Below are positions 19,501-27,610 of a DNA stretch of 58,238 bases, in pieces (position 1 is the first letter of the stretch; each line of letters begins with the position of its first letter). The position numbers and the translations under genes were made by a program. The stretch is from Oscillospiraceae bacterium. GTDB lineage: Bacteria; Bacillota; Clostridia; Oscillospirales; Acutalibacteraceae. The stretch covers positions 85,777-144,014 of the forward strand of contig CADARP010000014.1 in NCBI GenBank assembly GCA_902790325.1, in the 5' to 3' direction. The notes below the pieces were generated by a model. The model was not told where the DNA came from. It saw only the letters and a program-made list of their open reading frames with translations, and searched no databases.

Positions 19501-22394
19501 TCTTCCGCGCCGTCCGTATCTTCCGCGTCGGCCGCTTCGTCCGCACGCTGCGCGCCGTCCTGCGCCTCAAACGCTTCTTCCGGCGCCGGTTCCGTCAAGC
19601 TGTCCTCGGAAAGGGAGAAGCCGTCCGGCTGCAGGTCGATGATCGGCTCCGTCTGCGGGTCGATCTCCTCGGGGAATTCCTCGATGTATTCCACATGCGG
19701 TGTAACGATCGGCGCGTTCGCCTTCTTGCGGCGGCGGTCGGCAAGCAGCAGACCGAGCGCCAGCAGCACCAGCGTACACACGGACACGGCCGCGCCGAAA
19801 CGCAGACCGATCGGTTCGTAATCCATCACGATCTTGTGCTCGCCCGCGCCGATGCGCAGTCCCAGCAGCGCGTCGCCGACACGCACATAATCCTCGCGCG
19901 GCACACGCACGCCGTCCACCCACACGCGCCAGCCTTCGTCGTACGGGATCGAGGTGAACAGGAACTGTCCTTCCCCGACCGGGACGGAACCCTCGATGTG
20001 TGTTTCTTCAAATTTTGTGATGCGCATCGCGCCGCTGCGCAGCGTATCAAAGCCGCTTTGGAACACGCTCATGTCGAGCCCGGCGAAATAAAACTTGATG
20101 CTGCCGGTGTCCGCGTCGTCCTTGAGCGGCATCTCCACGTTGACTTCCTCGCCCGCTTCCAGCACGCCGAGATCGAGGATATACGCCTCGTCGATGCTCT
20201 GCGTCAGCGCCAGATCCTCGCCGTTGACATAGACCGTGTCGACAGCCGCCGACTTGACGTACAGGTAGCAGTTCTGTGTCCGTACCGGCGCGATCGTCAC
20301 GGTGCAGCAGCCGTACGCGCCGCTCTGCACCTTGCTGACGGAGATGTCGCCCTCCATTGCCTCTTCCTCGGTGACCGCGGTCAGATTGTCGCAGTAGACG
20401 CTCGTCACGGTCATCTGGTTGAACACGCCGTCCTCAAACGCCGCGCGGCGGAAGAAGTCGGACTGCACCGCGAAGGGATTCGCCTCGGTATCGTTCCAGT
20501 TGGTCACCTGGTCGTTGACGCAGAACGCCACCGGCAGGCAGTATTGGTTCTCGTACGCCGCGAACGTGTCGTTCGAGAGGATGGGCGTGTACAGATCGGT
20601 ATTCTCCAGACCGACCGAGTCTTTCTTCTTGACCACATACTGCAGTGCGGTCATGGCGTTATAGACCGGCGTCTGCGGATTGTAGGTGTAGCTGTTGATA
20701 TAGTTTCCGTAAATGCCCAGATGGCTCTGCAGGTTGCTCAGTTTTTCCGAAGCCATCGAGGAGAACGTGGACAGGCCGTAGTAGTTATACCACGCGGGGT
20801 CCATGCGCGTGCGCAGGCTCGTCAGTTCCATGCGGTACATCGGGTCGCCGTGGTAACGGTCGAGCAGCGACTTGATGTCGGCAAAATCCGCGTAGTCGCC
20901 GGAGTAGTTCGTCTTGGTCTGGTTCATGGAGTAGTTGTCCGTGTCGGCGATCGCCGCCTCGGAGATCACACAGCACAGCAGCAGCAGCGCCACAGACGAC
21001 GCGCGCAGTTTCGGGCTGCGCATCGCGTACAGCACGAGCGTGTACAGCAGCGCGAATCCGAGACTGATCAGCACCGTGTTGTCGGTCACGTTTTTGGACT
21101 CGATCTTCTGCACCAGCACGATGAACGCCATCATGCCGATGCCCAGAAGCAGCAGCTCGCGGCCGGAAAACTCGCGGATGCGGGCGATCGCGCGCGACGC
21201 CAGGATCAGCAGGATGAACGAATACATGAACGAGAACCGGTACGGCAGATCGTTCGGGAAATGGAAGCCGTGCCAGACGTAGTTGGCATAGTTGATGTTG
21301 AACGAGAAAAACAGAACGCCCAGCAGCAGCACGTGCGCGATCTTTTCCTGCAGCCGGATCGTCCGCGACAGCAGGTACAGCGGGATGAGCATGACGGTCA
21401 GGATGCCGCAGTACACGTTCGGCAGCACATCCGTGCCGCTCGAGCGAATCGTCGGATCGACAGACGCCAGATGGTTCGCCAGGAAATCGAAGATGTCATA
21501 GTACATCTTGAAATCCTGCGGGAAACTGCCGGACGTCGCCGAGCATGTGCGCAGGATGAACACCGTCGGCAGCAGCGCAAACAGCGCCAGCCCCGCCGCC
21601 ACCACGGACGCGAACGCGAACGTCACGCCGCCGGTCAGGAAGCGGGAATTGCGGACGGAAAACTTTTTCTTTTTTTCGTCGATCTTTGCGCCGAAACCGT
21701 AGAGCGAAAAGAACCGTACAAGGAAATACAGAACCGAGAAAATGCAGACCATCATCGCCATGTAGTAGTTCGAGATCATGATGACGGTCAGCGCGACGGT
21801 ATACAGCAGGAACCTGCGGCTGTCGATGATGCGCTCCACACCGAGCATCACCAGCGGGAACAGCGCCATCGCGTCGATCCACATCACGTTCCAGTAGTAG
21901 GCGATGAAGAAGCCGCAGAACGCGTACAGCACGCCGAACGCCGACGTGATGTGGCTGTTGCTGCCCTGCGATTTGCGCAGATAGTACGCCATGAACGCCG
22001 CGGCGAACGACGCCTTCAGCAGCACCATCAGCGCGATCGCGTCGGGTTGGTCCGCGTGGTCGAACAGGAAAATGACGACCAGCAGCGGACTCGCAAGATA
22101 GTTGAAGAAGTTGCCCAGGAACGAGCCGCCCATGCCCGTGTTCCACGAATAGAGCAGACTCTGTCCGTGCCGGACGCGCTCGTACAGCTCGGCAAACAGC
22201 GGACCGTACTGGTGGTAGAGATCCATGCGCAGGATCGTCACGTCGCCGAACGGCGCCATGTCGAAGCAGTAAAAGACGAGCAGCATCAGAATGGCCGCGC
22301 AGAAAAACGCAAGGAAACAAAACCGATTGTCAAACAGCACGTCCTTGAATCGGCGGCGGGAAGTCGTTTGAAGAGTAGGATCGGTGTGCGGCAT
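19497..22394 (-). CDS. YfhO-family multi-pass membrane protein
   Basis: 965 residues from the ATG at 22394, which follows AGGAGG; an upstream in-frame ATG at 22421 lacks a site. About 12-13 hydrophobic helices span the first 490 residues (GT-C-like layout; MDLYHQYGPLFAELYERV in the first extracytoplasmic loop). A large extracellular beta-rich region of about 350 residues follows, then one more helix and an acidic cytoplasmic tail of roughly 80 residues. YfhO proteins are membrane glycosyltransferase-like proteins implicated in decorating teichoic acids or other envelope glycans. It is the first gene of an 11-gene run behind a promoter at 22437-22465. Confidence 0.85.
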   Translation of the reverse strand: MPHTDPTLQTTSRRRFKDVLFDNRFCFLAFFCAAILMLLVFYCFDMAPFGDVTILRMDLYHQYGPLFAELYERVRHGQSLLYSWNTGMGGSFLGNFFNYLASPLLVVIFLFDHADQPDAIALMVLLKASFAAAFMAYYLRKSQGSNSHITSAFGVLYAFCGFFIAYYWNVMWIDAMALFPLVMLGVERIIDSRRFLLYTVALTVIMISNYYMAMMVCIFSVLYFLVRFFSLYGFGAKIDEKKKKFSVRNSRFLTGGVTFAFASVVAAGLALFALLPTVFILRTCSATSGSFPQDFKMYYDIFDFLANHLASVDPTIRSSGTDVLPNVYCGILTVMLIPLYLLSRTIRLQEKIAHVLLLGVLFFSFNINYANYVWHGFHFPNDLPYRFSFMYSFILLILASRAIARIREFSGRELLLLGIGMMAFIVLVQKIESKNVTDNTVLISLGFALLYTLVLYAMRSPKLRASSVALLLLCCVISEAAIADTDNYSMNQTKTNYSGDYADFADIKSLLDRYHGDPMYRMELTSLRTRMDPAWYNYYGLSTFSSMASEKLSNLQSHLGIYGNYINSYTYNPQTPVYNAMTALQYVVKKKDSVGLENTDLYTPILSNDTFAAYENQYCLPVAFCVNDQVTNWNDTEANPFAVQSDFFRRAAFEDGVFNQMTVTSVYCDNLTAVTEEEAMEGDISVSKVQSGAYGCCTVTIAPVRTQNCYLYVKSAAVDTVYVNGEDLALTQSIDEAYILDLGVLEAGEEVNVEMPLKDDADTGSIKFYFAGLDMSVFQSGFDTLRSGAMRITKFEETHIEGSVPVGEGQFLFTSIPYDEGWRVWVDGVRVPREDYVRVGDALLGLRIGAGEHKIVMDYEPIGLRFGAAVSVCTLVLLALGLLLADRRRKKANAPIVTPHVEYIEEFPEEIDPQTEPIIDLQPDGFSLSEDSLTEPAPEEAFEAQDGAQRADEAADAEDTDGAEE

Positions 22395-22436
22395 ATGCGT
22401 CTTTGCCTCCTGTTTGCACATAAATATTCACAGTAT

Positions 22437-22465
22437 AGTGTACCATAAAAGGCGCCGTGTTTCAA
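22437..22465 (-). promoter_or_regulatory. promoter of the polysaccharide-Trk-UvrBA run
   Basis: On the minus strand TTGAAA (22465-22460), a 17-bp spacer and TACACT (22442-22437). A TATACT (22437-22432) directly after it is an alternative -10. It is the only clear promoter seen for the 11 genes down to uvrA, because no gap between them exceeds 21 bp. Confidence 0.65.
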
Positions 22466-22484
22466 GTACCGCTTTCTGTTTTTT

Positions 22485-22526
22485 TGCAAAATAAGCCCCG
22501 TCTCCGGCGCGCTGCCGAAAACGGGG
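22485..22526 (-). terminator. terminator after the YhfC-like gene
   Basis: On the minus strand CCCCGTTTTCGG (22526-22515) pairs with CCGGAGACGGGG (22507-22496) over 12 bp including two G-U pairs, then CTTATTTTGC. It separates the MerR-YhfC operon from the YfhO promoter. Confidence 0.75.
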
Positions 22527-22543
22527 TGCGCAGTATTCTGTTT

Positions 22544-23377
22544 TCAGTTCGGTTCCGTTTGTTCTTTCAGGGTTTTGTACAGTCCGGACGCGACGCACGC
22601 AATGACCGCGGTCCACACGGCGACCCAGATCTCGACCGTCCACAGCCGGATCACGCCTCTCTGGTACAAGGCGGGGAACGTATCCACCAGCATATGCAGA
22701 AGGATCGCCAGCGGCAGGCATCCTTTCTTGGCGTTGTGTACGCCGTAAAACACGATGACCGTAAGCCCGACGTGCACGAGCATCGCCAGCAGCCGCTCCG
22801 TGCCGTTCATCGCCATCGCAGCCCAATCAAATGCGGCGGCGGCCTGAACGGACGGGAGCGCGGCAGCGGCCGTATCCTCCGTGATCTTCAGCGCGTCCAT
22901 GGCTTCTTCCGCGTTTCCTCCGGAGAACAGGATCGCCGCGATCAGATACGTGACCATGGTCGGCAGCAGGACGGTCAGGATCTCGATCCCGCCGTGACCG
23001 ATGCCGTAAAAGACCGCGTTCTCACGTGTGCGGTTTCGTTTCAGGATGCGTTTGAGTACGATATGCCTTCCGCATTCCTCGAAAACGCCGGCCGTCACCG
23101 TTCCGTAAAGCACATAGACCGCTGTGTTTGCGTTTATGAAGCGGGAGACAGGGTTCTCCGCAAGGATGCAGACGTAATGCACGCCCAGCTCCAGCACACG
23201 GGCAGAAAGGATGAATCCGGCGGCGCCGGCAAGGAGATACGGGAGATTCGTCCGCGCTCTGTGCTTCACGCGCCAGCAGATGCAGAAAACGGCGGGGATC
23301 GCGATCAGCAGAACGACCGTGACACACAACGCCGGAATGCTGCTTTTGCCGATCACGACGTTTGCAAACTCCGTCAT
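22544..23377 (-). CDS. YhfC-family intramembrane metalloprotease-like protein
   Basis: 277 residues with about seven hydrophobic segments. The conserved intramembrane sites of the YhfC (DUF2324) group, related to CAAX/PrsW-type proteases, are present: FEECGRH (Glu100, Glu101, Arg104), GIGHGGIE (His128, Glu132) and LLHMLVD near residue 226. The activity predicted from the family is cleavage within or beside membrane helices; no substrate is established for YhfC. The ATG overlaps the stop of the upstream MerR gene by 4 bp. That coupling to a regulator with its own membrane helices makes the regulator a candidate substrate or partner. Confidence 0.82.
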   Translation of the reverse strand: MTEFANVVIGKSSIPALCVTVVLLIAIPAVFCICWRVKHRARTNLPYLLAGAAGFILSARVLELGVHYVCILAENPVSRFINANTAVYVLYGTVTAGVFEECGRHIVLKRILKRNRTRENAVFYGIGHGGIEILTVLLPTMVTYLIAAILFSGGNAEEAMDALKITEDTAAAALPSVQAAAAFDWAAMAMNGTERLLAMLVHVGLTVIVFYGVHNAKKGCLPLAILLHMLVDTFPALYQRGVIRLWTVEIWVAVWTAVIACVASGLYKTLKEQTEPN

Positions 23378-24099
23378 TTTTCGCCGCCTCCCCACGTCTC
23401 CACACAGAATCCGTGATGTCCGCAGGACGTGCAGGTCAGCTTGCGCGTTTTGGGCGTGTGGGGTGCGAAAAACATCTCGCGGAATGACGGCTTGAACACC
23501 GCGTGGCACTGCGGGCAGATATAGGCGGCGCGGCGGTAGTAATACCGGCTGATGAGAATGCCCCACGGGATCGCAACGACCGCCCACAGCGCAAATATCC
23601 ACCACATACCCTTGAATATCCACAGCAGGACGCCCGCCCACTGCAGCGCCGTGACCGGAAGACCGGTCAGAAGTATCGTCAGATACAGTTTCTTCATTTT
23701 GTTCTTGTTCGCCATGGTAAAAGCTATATCGCCGATGGATTCGACGGAGCAGACTTCGACGCTTTGCAGCTCCCGGCGCAGCGTCTCGAGCTTGTCGAGC
23801 TTGTCGCGGCTCTCCTCCAGCTCGGCGCGCACGGCTTCGGTCTGCTGATCCAGCAGCAGGGAGATCACCGTTTCCGGATGCTCTTCCGCGAGCAGTTTGC
23901 CGATCGTGTCGATCGACAGACCGATCTCGCGCAGAAAGCAGATCACTTTCATCCGCCGCAGATCGTCCCCGCTGTACAGCCGCCGTCCTCCCTCCGAAAG
24001 CTCGGACGGCACGAGGATGCCGCGCGTGTCGTAATACTGCACCGTCCGCACCGTGACGCCGCAGAGTTTCGCCATCTCTCCGGTCGTGTATTTGGACAT
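23374..24099 (-). CDS. membrane-anchored MerR-family regulator with zinc ribbon
   Basis: 241 residues. Residues 3-70 are a MerR winged-helix DNA-binding domain (TTGEMAKLCGVTVRTVQYYD, then GGRRLYSGDDLRRMKVICFLREIGLS). A coiled coil (about 85-115) follows. In place of a ligand domain there are two membrane helices (about 138-160 and 165-186) and a four-cysteine zinc ribbon (Cys195, Cys198, Cys223, Cys226). Both ends should face the cytoplasm. The start at 24099 is fixed by AAAGGAGG 9 bases upstream. The promoter has MerR-type 19-bp spacing with a palindrome. The next gene, overlapping by 4 bp, encodes a YhfC-type membrane protease. Confidence 0.85.
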   Translation of the reverse strand: MSKYTTGEMAKLCGVTVRTVQYYDTRGILVPSELSEGGRRLYSGDDLRRMKVICFLREIGLSIDTIGKLLAEEHPETVISLLLDQQTEAVRAELEESRDKLDKLETLRRELQSVEVCSVESIGDIAFTMANKNKMKKLYLTILLTGLPVTALQWAGVLLWIFKGMWWIFALWAVVAIPWGILISRYYYRRAAYICPQCHAVFKPSFREMFFAPHTPKTRKLTCTSCGHHGFCVETWGGGEK

Positions 24100-24123
24100 A
24101 GCTTTTCGCCTCCTTTCGCGCCC

Positions 24124-24154
24124 AGCATAGCACATGACGCAGCGTCACAAGCAA
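24124..24154 (-). promoter_or_regulatory. MerR-type promoter with 13-bp operator palindrome
   Basis: On the minus strand TTGCTT (24154-24149), a 19-bp spacer, and TATGCT (24129-24124). The long spacer is typical of MerR-controlled promoters. It contains the perfect palindrome TGACGC-A-GCGTCA (24135-24147), and another TGACGC half-site lies just upstream at 24159-24164. Likely bound by the regulator encoded immediately downstream (autoregulation). Confidence 0.75.
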
Positions 24155-24182
24155 TACCTGACGCAAGGGGATTTTTTTAAAA

Positions 24183-24207
24183 ACTACAAAAAATGCGGAA
24201 AGGCCGC
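24183..24207 (-). terminator. weak terminator after the DUF3784-like gene
   Basis: On the minus strand GCGG (24207-24204) and CCGC (24198-24195) form a 4-bp stem around a 5-nt loop, followed by ATTTTTTGTAGTTTTT. The stem is short, so read-through is plausible. Confidence 0.5.
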
Positions 24208-24209
24208 GG

Positions 24210-24527
24210 TCAACTGAACCACGACCCGTTGTAGCGCATCTGCGCTTTGTGAAAAATGAGCAGTCCGCAGACGAATCCCGGCACGAGCGCAAGGAGCGAG
24301 GCCGGTCTGTGCACAAAGATCTGCAGCACGCCCGTCACGCACAGTCCCGCGCCGATGACGATCTGTCCGATCCCCATCGCGCGCGTGTACGCGGGGACGT
24401 CTTCCGGCCGGACATTTTGGCAGTGGTAGTCGTGTATGAGGTCGATCTTCTGTTTTTTCCACGTCACAAGCCCCAGCACGGCGAGTAGGATACCGACCGC
24501 GCAAAAGACGATCACTTCCACAATCAT
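24210..24527 (-). CDS. DUF3784-like small membrane protein
   Basis: 105 residues with three hydrophobic helices (about 3-21, 53-70 and 75-93). The block after the first helix, WKKQKIDLIHDYHCQNV followed by DVPAYTRAMG, matches my memory of DUF3784 proteins of Clostridia and Bacilli, which have no known function. The start at 24527 follows AAAGGAG by 8 bases. It lies 58 bp after a secreted-protein gene and upstream of the MerR promoter, so it may be expressed independently of the MerR-YhfC pair. Confidence 0.7.
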   Translation of the reverse strand: MIVEVIVFCAVGILLAVLGLVTWKKQKIDLIHDYHCQNVRPEDVPAYTRAMGIGQIVIGAGLCVTGVLQIFVHRPASLLALVPGFVCGLLIFHKAQMRYNGSWFS

Positions 24528-24585
24528 GTCACGATCTCCTTTCCGGTTCCGGACGGACGCGGTTTTCTGCGGCGGACGCCGCCTC

Positions 24586-26076
24586 TCAACCGACGCGTCC
24601 CGAAATATAGTTTTCATGCAGGGACGCGTTGTTCGCGAAGTCCTTGTTCTCTTTGAATGTTTCCCGGATCTGCGTGAGGCTGCCGGTCGTGAGCAGATAG
24701 CTGTATTCGATCGGGCAGTACGGCGTGAGCCGGATCACGTTGAGCGGCGCGACGTAGTTCGTCGCTTCGTCCATGGGATCTTTGGAACCGTTGAACGCAT
24801 ATCTGCCCGCTTTAAGGACGTCGACGTTCGGCACATACAGACCGACGCCGAAGCCGCTCTCGGGCGACGACCACGCGCACCACGTCTCCGTATTGCCGGT
24901 TTTGTACGGGAACGTGCACGCCGCGGCATATGTGCCCCAGAACGGCAGATCGTCCCTGTGCGTGAGCGCGTCGTCCTGCCACGGGTTTGTCCCGTCGTAC
25001 CGGGTGAACCGCGACAGAAAGCTGACCGTATAAAAGGCGGGCAGCTCCTGATCGACGTACGGATGCTCCCAGCCGGAGAAATCGACAAAGCGGTTGTCTA
25101 CCCGCACGAAGCTGCCGCACAGCGTATAGGTATTCTCCGCGTAGCTCGGCGTCAGGCCGTTGTCCCGCGCCCAATCCTGCGGCTGCGCCTTGACATATAC
25201 CGTGTTTTCACCGACTTCAAAGTCGATCAGTCTGCCGGCGTTCCCGAACTGGTCGCCGCCCTGCACCGGATTGTAGCGCCAGGTGACGTCGAACGCGACG
25301 CCCGGATCGTAGACGCCCTCGATCGGCCCCGTGCCGTAATAGGACTGCTGGACCAGCCGTCCGGTATCATGCTGATTGATCAGATTTCCGAGCCCTTCGA
25401 CCGGCGTCCGCTTGTCCGCGAAATAGTGGATGCCGCCGCCCCAGCCGAGCTTGACGCCGAGCCGGAAGCGGTCGTTTTCCAGAAAGCATTCCGGATCGCG
25501 CAGTTTCCGCAGCCGTTCGGTCCGGATGTCCCGCAGCGCAAAGTCCGCGGTGTTTCCGGTGCAGGTCTGCACGGCCAGGGAAACCAGTTTCCTTGCCGTG
25601 CCGCCGGACAGATACGGCTCGATCAGACAGCGGAAGCAGCCGTCGTCCGCCGCTTCCAGATAGTACAGCGTCGTGATCTTCCGAAAGCCCGCTTTGTATG
25701 TCACGCGAAGCTGCAGCGGTTCATCCGACGCATACAGAAACGTCATGCGGTGGAACGGGCGGTTCATCCCGTAGACGTCGGCGGAAAATCCGCTGTCGAT
25801 GCGGAATCCGCCGTCGTCCGTGCACGCACAGCCGCGCGCAAGCAGCGTAAACGCGTCCCTTTCGACGCGCGTCTCCTGCACGCCGGGTTTTCTGCACGCG
25901 AGCCGGAGCCGGTCGATCACATCCGCGAGCGCATCGTACAGACCGTCAAAGAAGCCTGCCGGCGACAAGTCCGGTTTTGCGCCCGCGCCCGCGGCACGGA
26001 CGGGCAGCGCGGCGCAGGACGCCAGAACAGAAACTGTCAGCAGCGCGGACAGGAACGCGCGCATGTGTTTTTTCAT
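24586..26076 (-). CDS. secreted protein or lipoprotein, unknown family
   Basis: 496 residues from the ATG at 26076, 8 bases after GGAGGAG. The N-terminus is a signal peptide (KKHMRAFLSALLTVSVLASCAALPVRAA). It contains LASC, a possible lipobox, though a signal-peptidase-I site after VRAA is also plausible. The mature part is aromatic and beta-rich, suggestive of a carbohydrate-binding or glycan-processing fold (GWGGGIHYFADKRTP, LINQHDTGRLVQQSYYG, YNPVQGGDQFGN). I do not recognise the family and assign no reaction. It is preceded by a TfoX-N gene in the same orientation. Confidence 0.75.
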   Translation of the reverse strand: MKKHMRAFLSALLTVSVLASCAALPVRAAGAGAKPDLSPAGFFDGLYDALADVIDRLRLACRKPGVQETRVERDAFTLLARGCACTDDGGFRIDSGFSADVYGMNRPFHRMTFLYASDEPLQLRVTYKAGFRKITTLYYLEAADDGCFRCLIEPYLSGGTARKLVSLAVQTCTGNTADFALRDIRTERLRKLRDPECFLENDRFRLGVKLGWGGGIHYFADKRTPVEGLGNLINQHDTGRLVQQSYYGTGPIEGVYDPGVAFDVTWRYNPVQGGDQFGNAGRLIDFEVGENTVYVKAQPQDWARDNGLTPSYAENTYTLCGSFVRVDNRFVDFSGWEHPYVDQELPAFYTVSFLSRFTRYDGTNPWQDDALTHRDDLPFWGTYAAACTFPYKTGNTETWCAWSSPESGFGVGLYVPNVDVLKAGRYAFNGSKDPMDEATNYVAPLNVIRLTPYCPIEYSYLLTTGSLTQIRETFKENKDFANNASLHENYISGRVG

Positions 26077-26099
26077 CACGTTTTCTCCTCCGGACACAT

Positions 26100-26411
26100 T
26101 CATTTTTTCTTCGGTTCCGGCAGCTGCGGATACATCGCCTCCAGCAGCGCGCGCAGGAACGCGCGGTCGTCCACGTTGTCCACGAGCAGCATTTCCTTCG
26201 CGCCGTCATACGGCAGCTCTTTCCGCGCGTCCGGCATCATGGCGGCCGCGGACGGCACGGATTTCACGAGAAAGCGGTCGTCGTAAATGCCGCCGATCAC
26301 TTTGCCGCGGTAGTAGAGCACATACTCCCCCATCATCGGACGGCAGGAAACGTCGCCCGCTTCGGAAAGCTGGTCTAAAATGAAATCAAGGTATGCTTTG
26401 GTGGATGGCAT
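26100..26411 (-). CDS. TfoX N-terminal domain protein
   Basis: 103 residues, just the TfoX-N domain. The family pattern is clear: STKAYLDFILDQLSE, then the signature CRPMMGEYVLYYRGKVIGGIYDDRFLVK, and the C-terminal helix near LLVDNVDDRAFL. In Proteobacteria full-length TfoX/Sxy controls competence; stand-alone TfoX-N proteins of Firmicutes have no established role. AAGGAG lies 5 bases before the ATG. It ends 23 bp before the secreted-protein start and is probably co-transcribed with it. Confidence 0.85.
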   Translation of the reverse strand: MPSTKAYLDFILDQLSEAGDVSCRPMMGEYVLYYRGKVIGGIYDDRFLVKSVPSAAAMMPDARKELPYDGAKEMLLVDNVDDRAFLRALLEAMYPQLPEPKKK

Positions 26412-26517
26412 AGCGTCTCCTTAAACAACACAACAGAAATCCACTGTTATTTCATGTTGCGCACAGTATCAAAAGCAGAATACGGGTCGTATCATTTCTT
26501 CTTCATTGACGGATGTG

Positions 26518-27426
26518 TTACAGTTCATCCGCAAAGAAATCACTGTCAATCCGTTTGATTTCATAAGTATGTTCAACAGACACGCCGATATTATGTTTTA
26601 TCATCAGCTTGGTCAGTTTTTCTCCGTCAATCAGAACGACTTTTACCCCTAAAAGAGTATCCGCATATTGAATTGCGCCGTCCGAGAATCTTGCGGTTGT
26701 AATAAACAAGCCTTTTTGCGCCTGCTGTCCTGTCAATGCACCGACAAATTTCTGGATTTCCGGTCTGCTCACAGTTTGGTCGGGCGCCCACTGTTTTGCT
26801 TGAATATAAATATTGCTGAACCCAAGTTGATCCTCTTTGATTATTCCGTCTATTCCGCCGTCATTTGTCTGCTTGGTTACGCTTCCGGCTCCTTCTATTC
26901 CGCTTCCGTATCCCATTCCCAGAAGCATTTTAACGACGAGATTTTCAAAGCCGGACGAAGACAGCTTCATAATTTCGTCCATGATCTGACCGGCGAGCGT
27001 GTCCGTTATTTCCTGATAGGTAGCTTCAAGGATTTCCGTCGGAGATTCATTTTTTTCCTCCGTGCGGGATTTCGTTTCTTTTTCCTTGATGCTGACAAAA
27101 GATCTGAAGGTGTCTGATTTTTCCAAATACTCCAAATCAATTGTTTTTCCGGAAGCCAGCGCCTTTTTTCCTTGCTCTGTTATTCTGTACTTTCCGCGCT
27201 GCGGCGTCTCAATAAGACCCGCTTTATCCAAATACACTCTTGCCCATCCGACGCGATTATTAAATGTGCTCTGCTTCCCGCTCGGGAGCATTTCAGCCCT
27301 GTCGGCATCGGAAATATTCATGTTTGCTGCAATAATCTCGCGTACCTCTTTTGCCGAATGAAGAGCACCGTCTTCAAGTGCGTGCAAAAAGCCTTCAAAA
27401 AACTCAAAATACTTTGGAACCGCCAT
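26518..27426 (-). CDS. Mrr-type restriction endonuclease
   Basis: 302 residues. The N-terminal winged-helix domain (about 1-95, Mrr_N type: RGKYRITEQGKKAL) should bind DNA. The C-terminal Mrr catalytic domain has FENLVVKMLLGMGYG with Glu161, then NDGGIDG (Asp189/Asp193), then YIQAKQW with the Gln-x-Lys at 209-211, the D-QxK nuclease site. Mrr enzymes cut modified DNA. No methyltransferase is next to it, which fits a type IV modification-dependent enzyme. Base composition is visibly more AT-rich than that of neighbouring genes, suggesting acquisition. AGGAGG lies 7 bases before the ATG. Confidence 0.9.
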   Translation of the reverse strand: MAVPKYFEFFEGFLHALEDGALHSAKEVREIIAANMNISDADRAEMLPSGKQSTFNNRVGWARVYLDKAGLIETPQRGKYRITEQGKKALASGKTIDLEYLEKSDTFRSFVSIKEKETKSRTEEKNESPTEILEATYQEITDTLAGQIMDEIMKLSSSGFENLVVKMLLGMGYGSGIEGAGSVTKQTNDGGIDGIIKEDQLGFSNIYIQAKQWAPDQTVSRPEIQKFVGALTGQQAQKGLFITTARFSDGAIQYADTLLGVKVVLIDGEKLTKLMIKHNIGVSVEHTYEIKRIDSDFFADEL

Positions 27427-27610
27427 TGTTTATCCTCCTAACCCTGTAAGATGCAATTGAGCGTTTTTATCCCCTGTTTCGTTTCACCCATTAGATATAT
27501 GTGCGCCTATATACGTCCCGGAACACCGGATCGGAAGCTGTCAGCTTTTTGGCATAGGGTTTAATCATATGAAATCAATAAACCTCATATTGTGCATTTC
27601 TTTCATTATA

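Noticed and set aside
22544-24316. A 590-codon ORF spanning the YhfC-like gene and an out-of-frame reading of the MerR gene
   Set aside because: The N-terminal 310 residues are an Arg-rich shadow of the MerR frame. The real start is the ATG at 23377 that overlaps the MerR stop.
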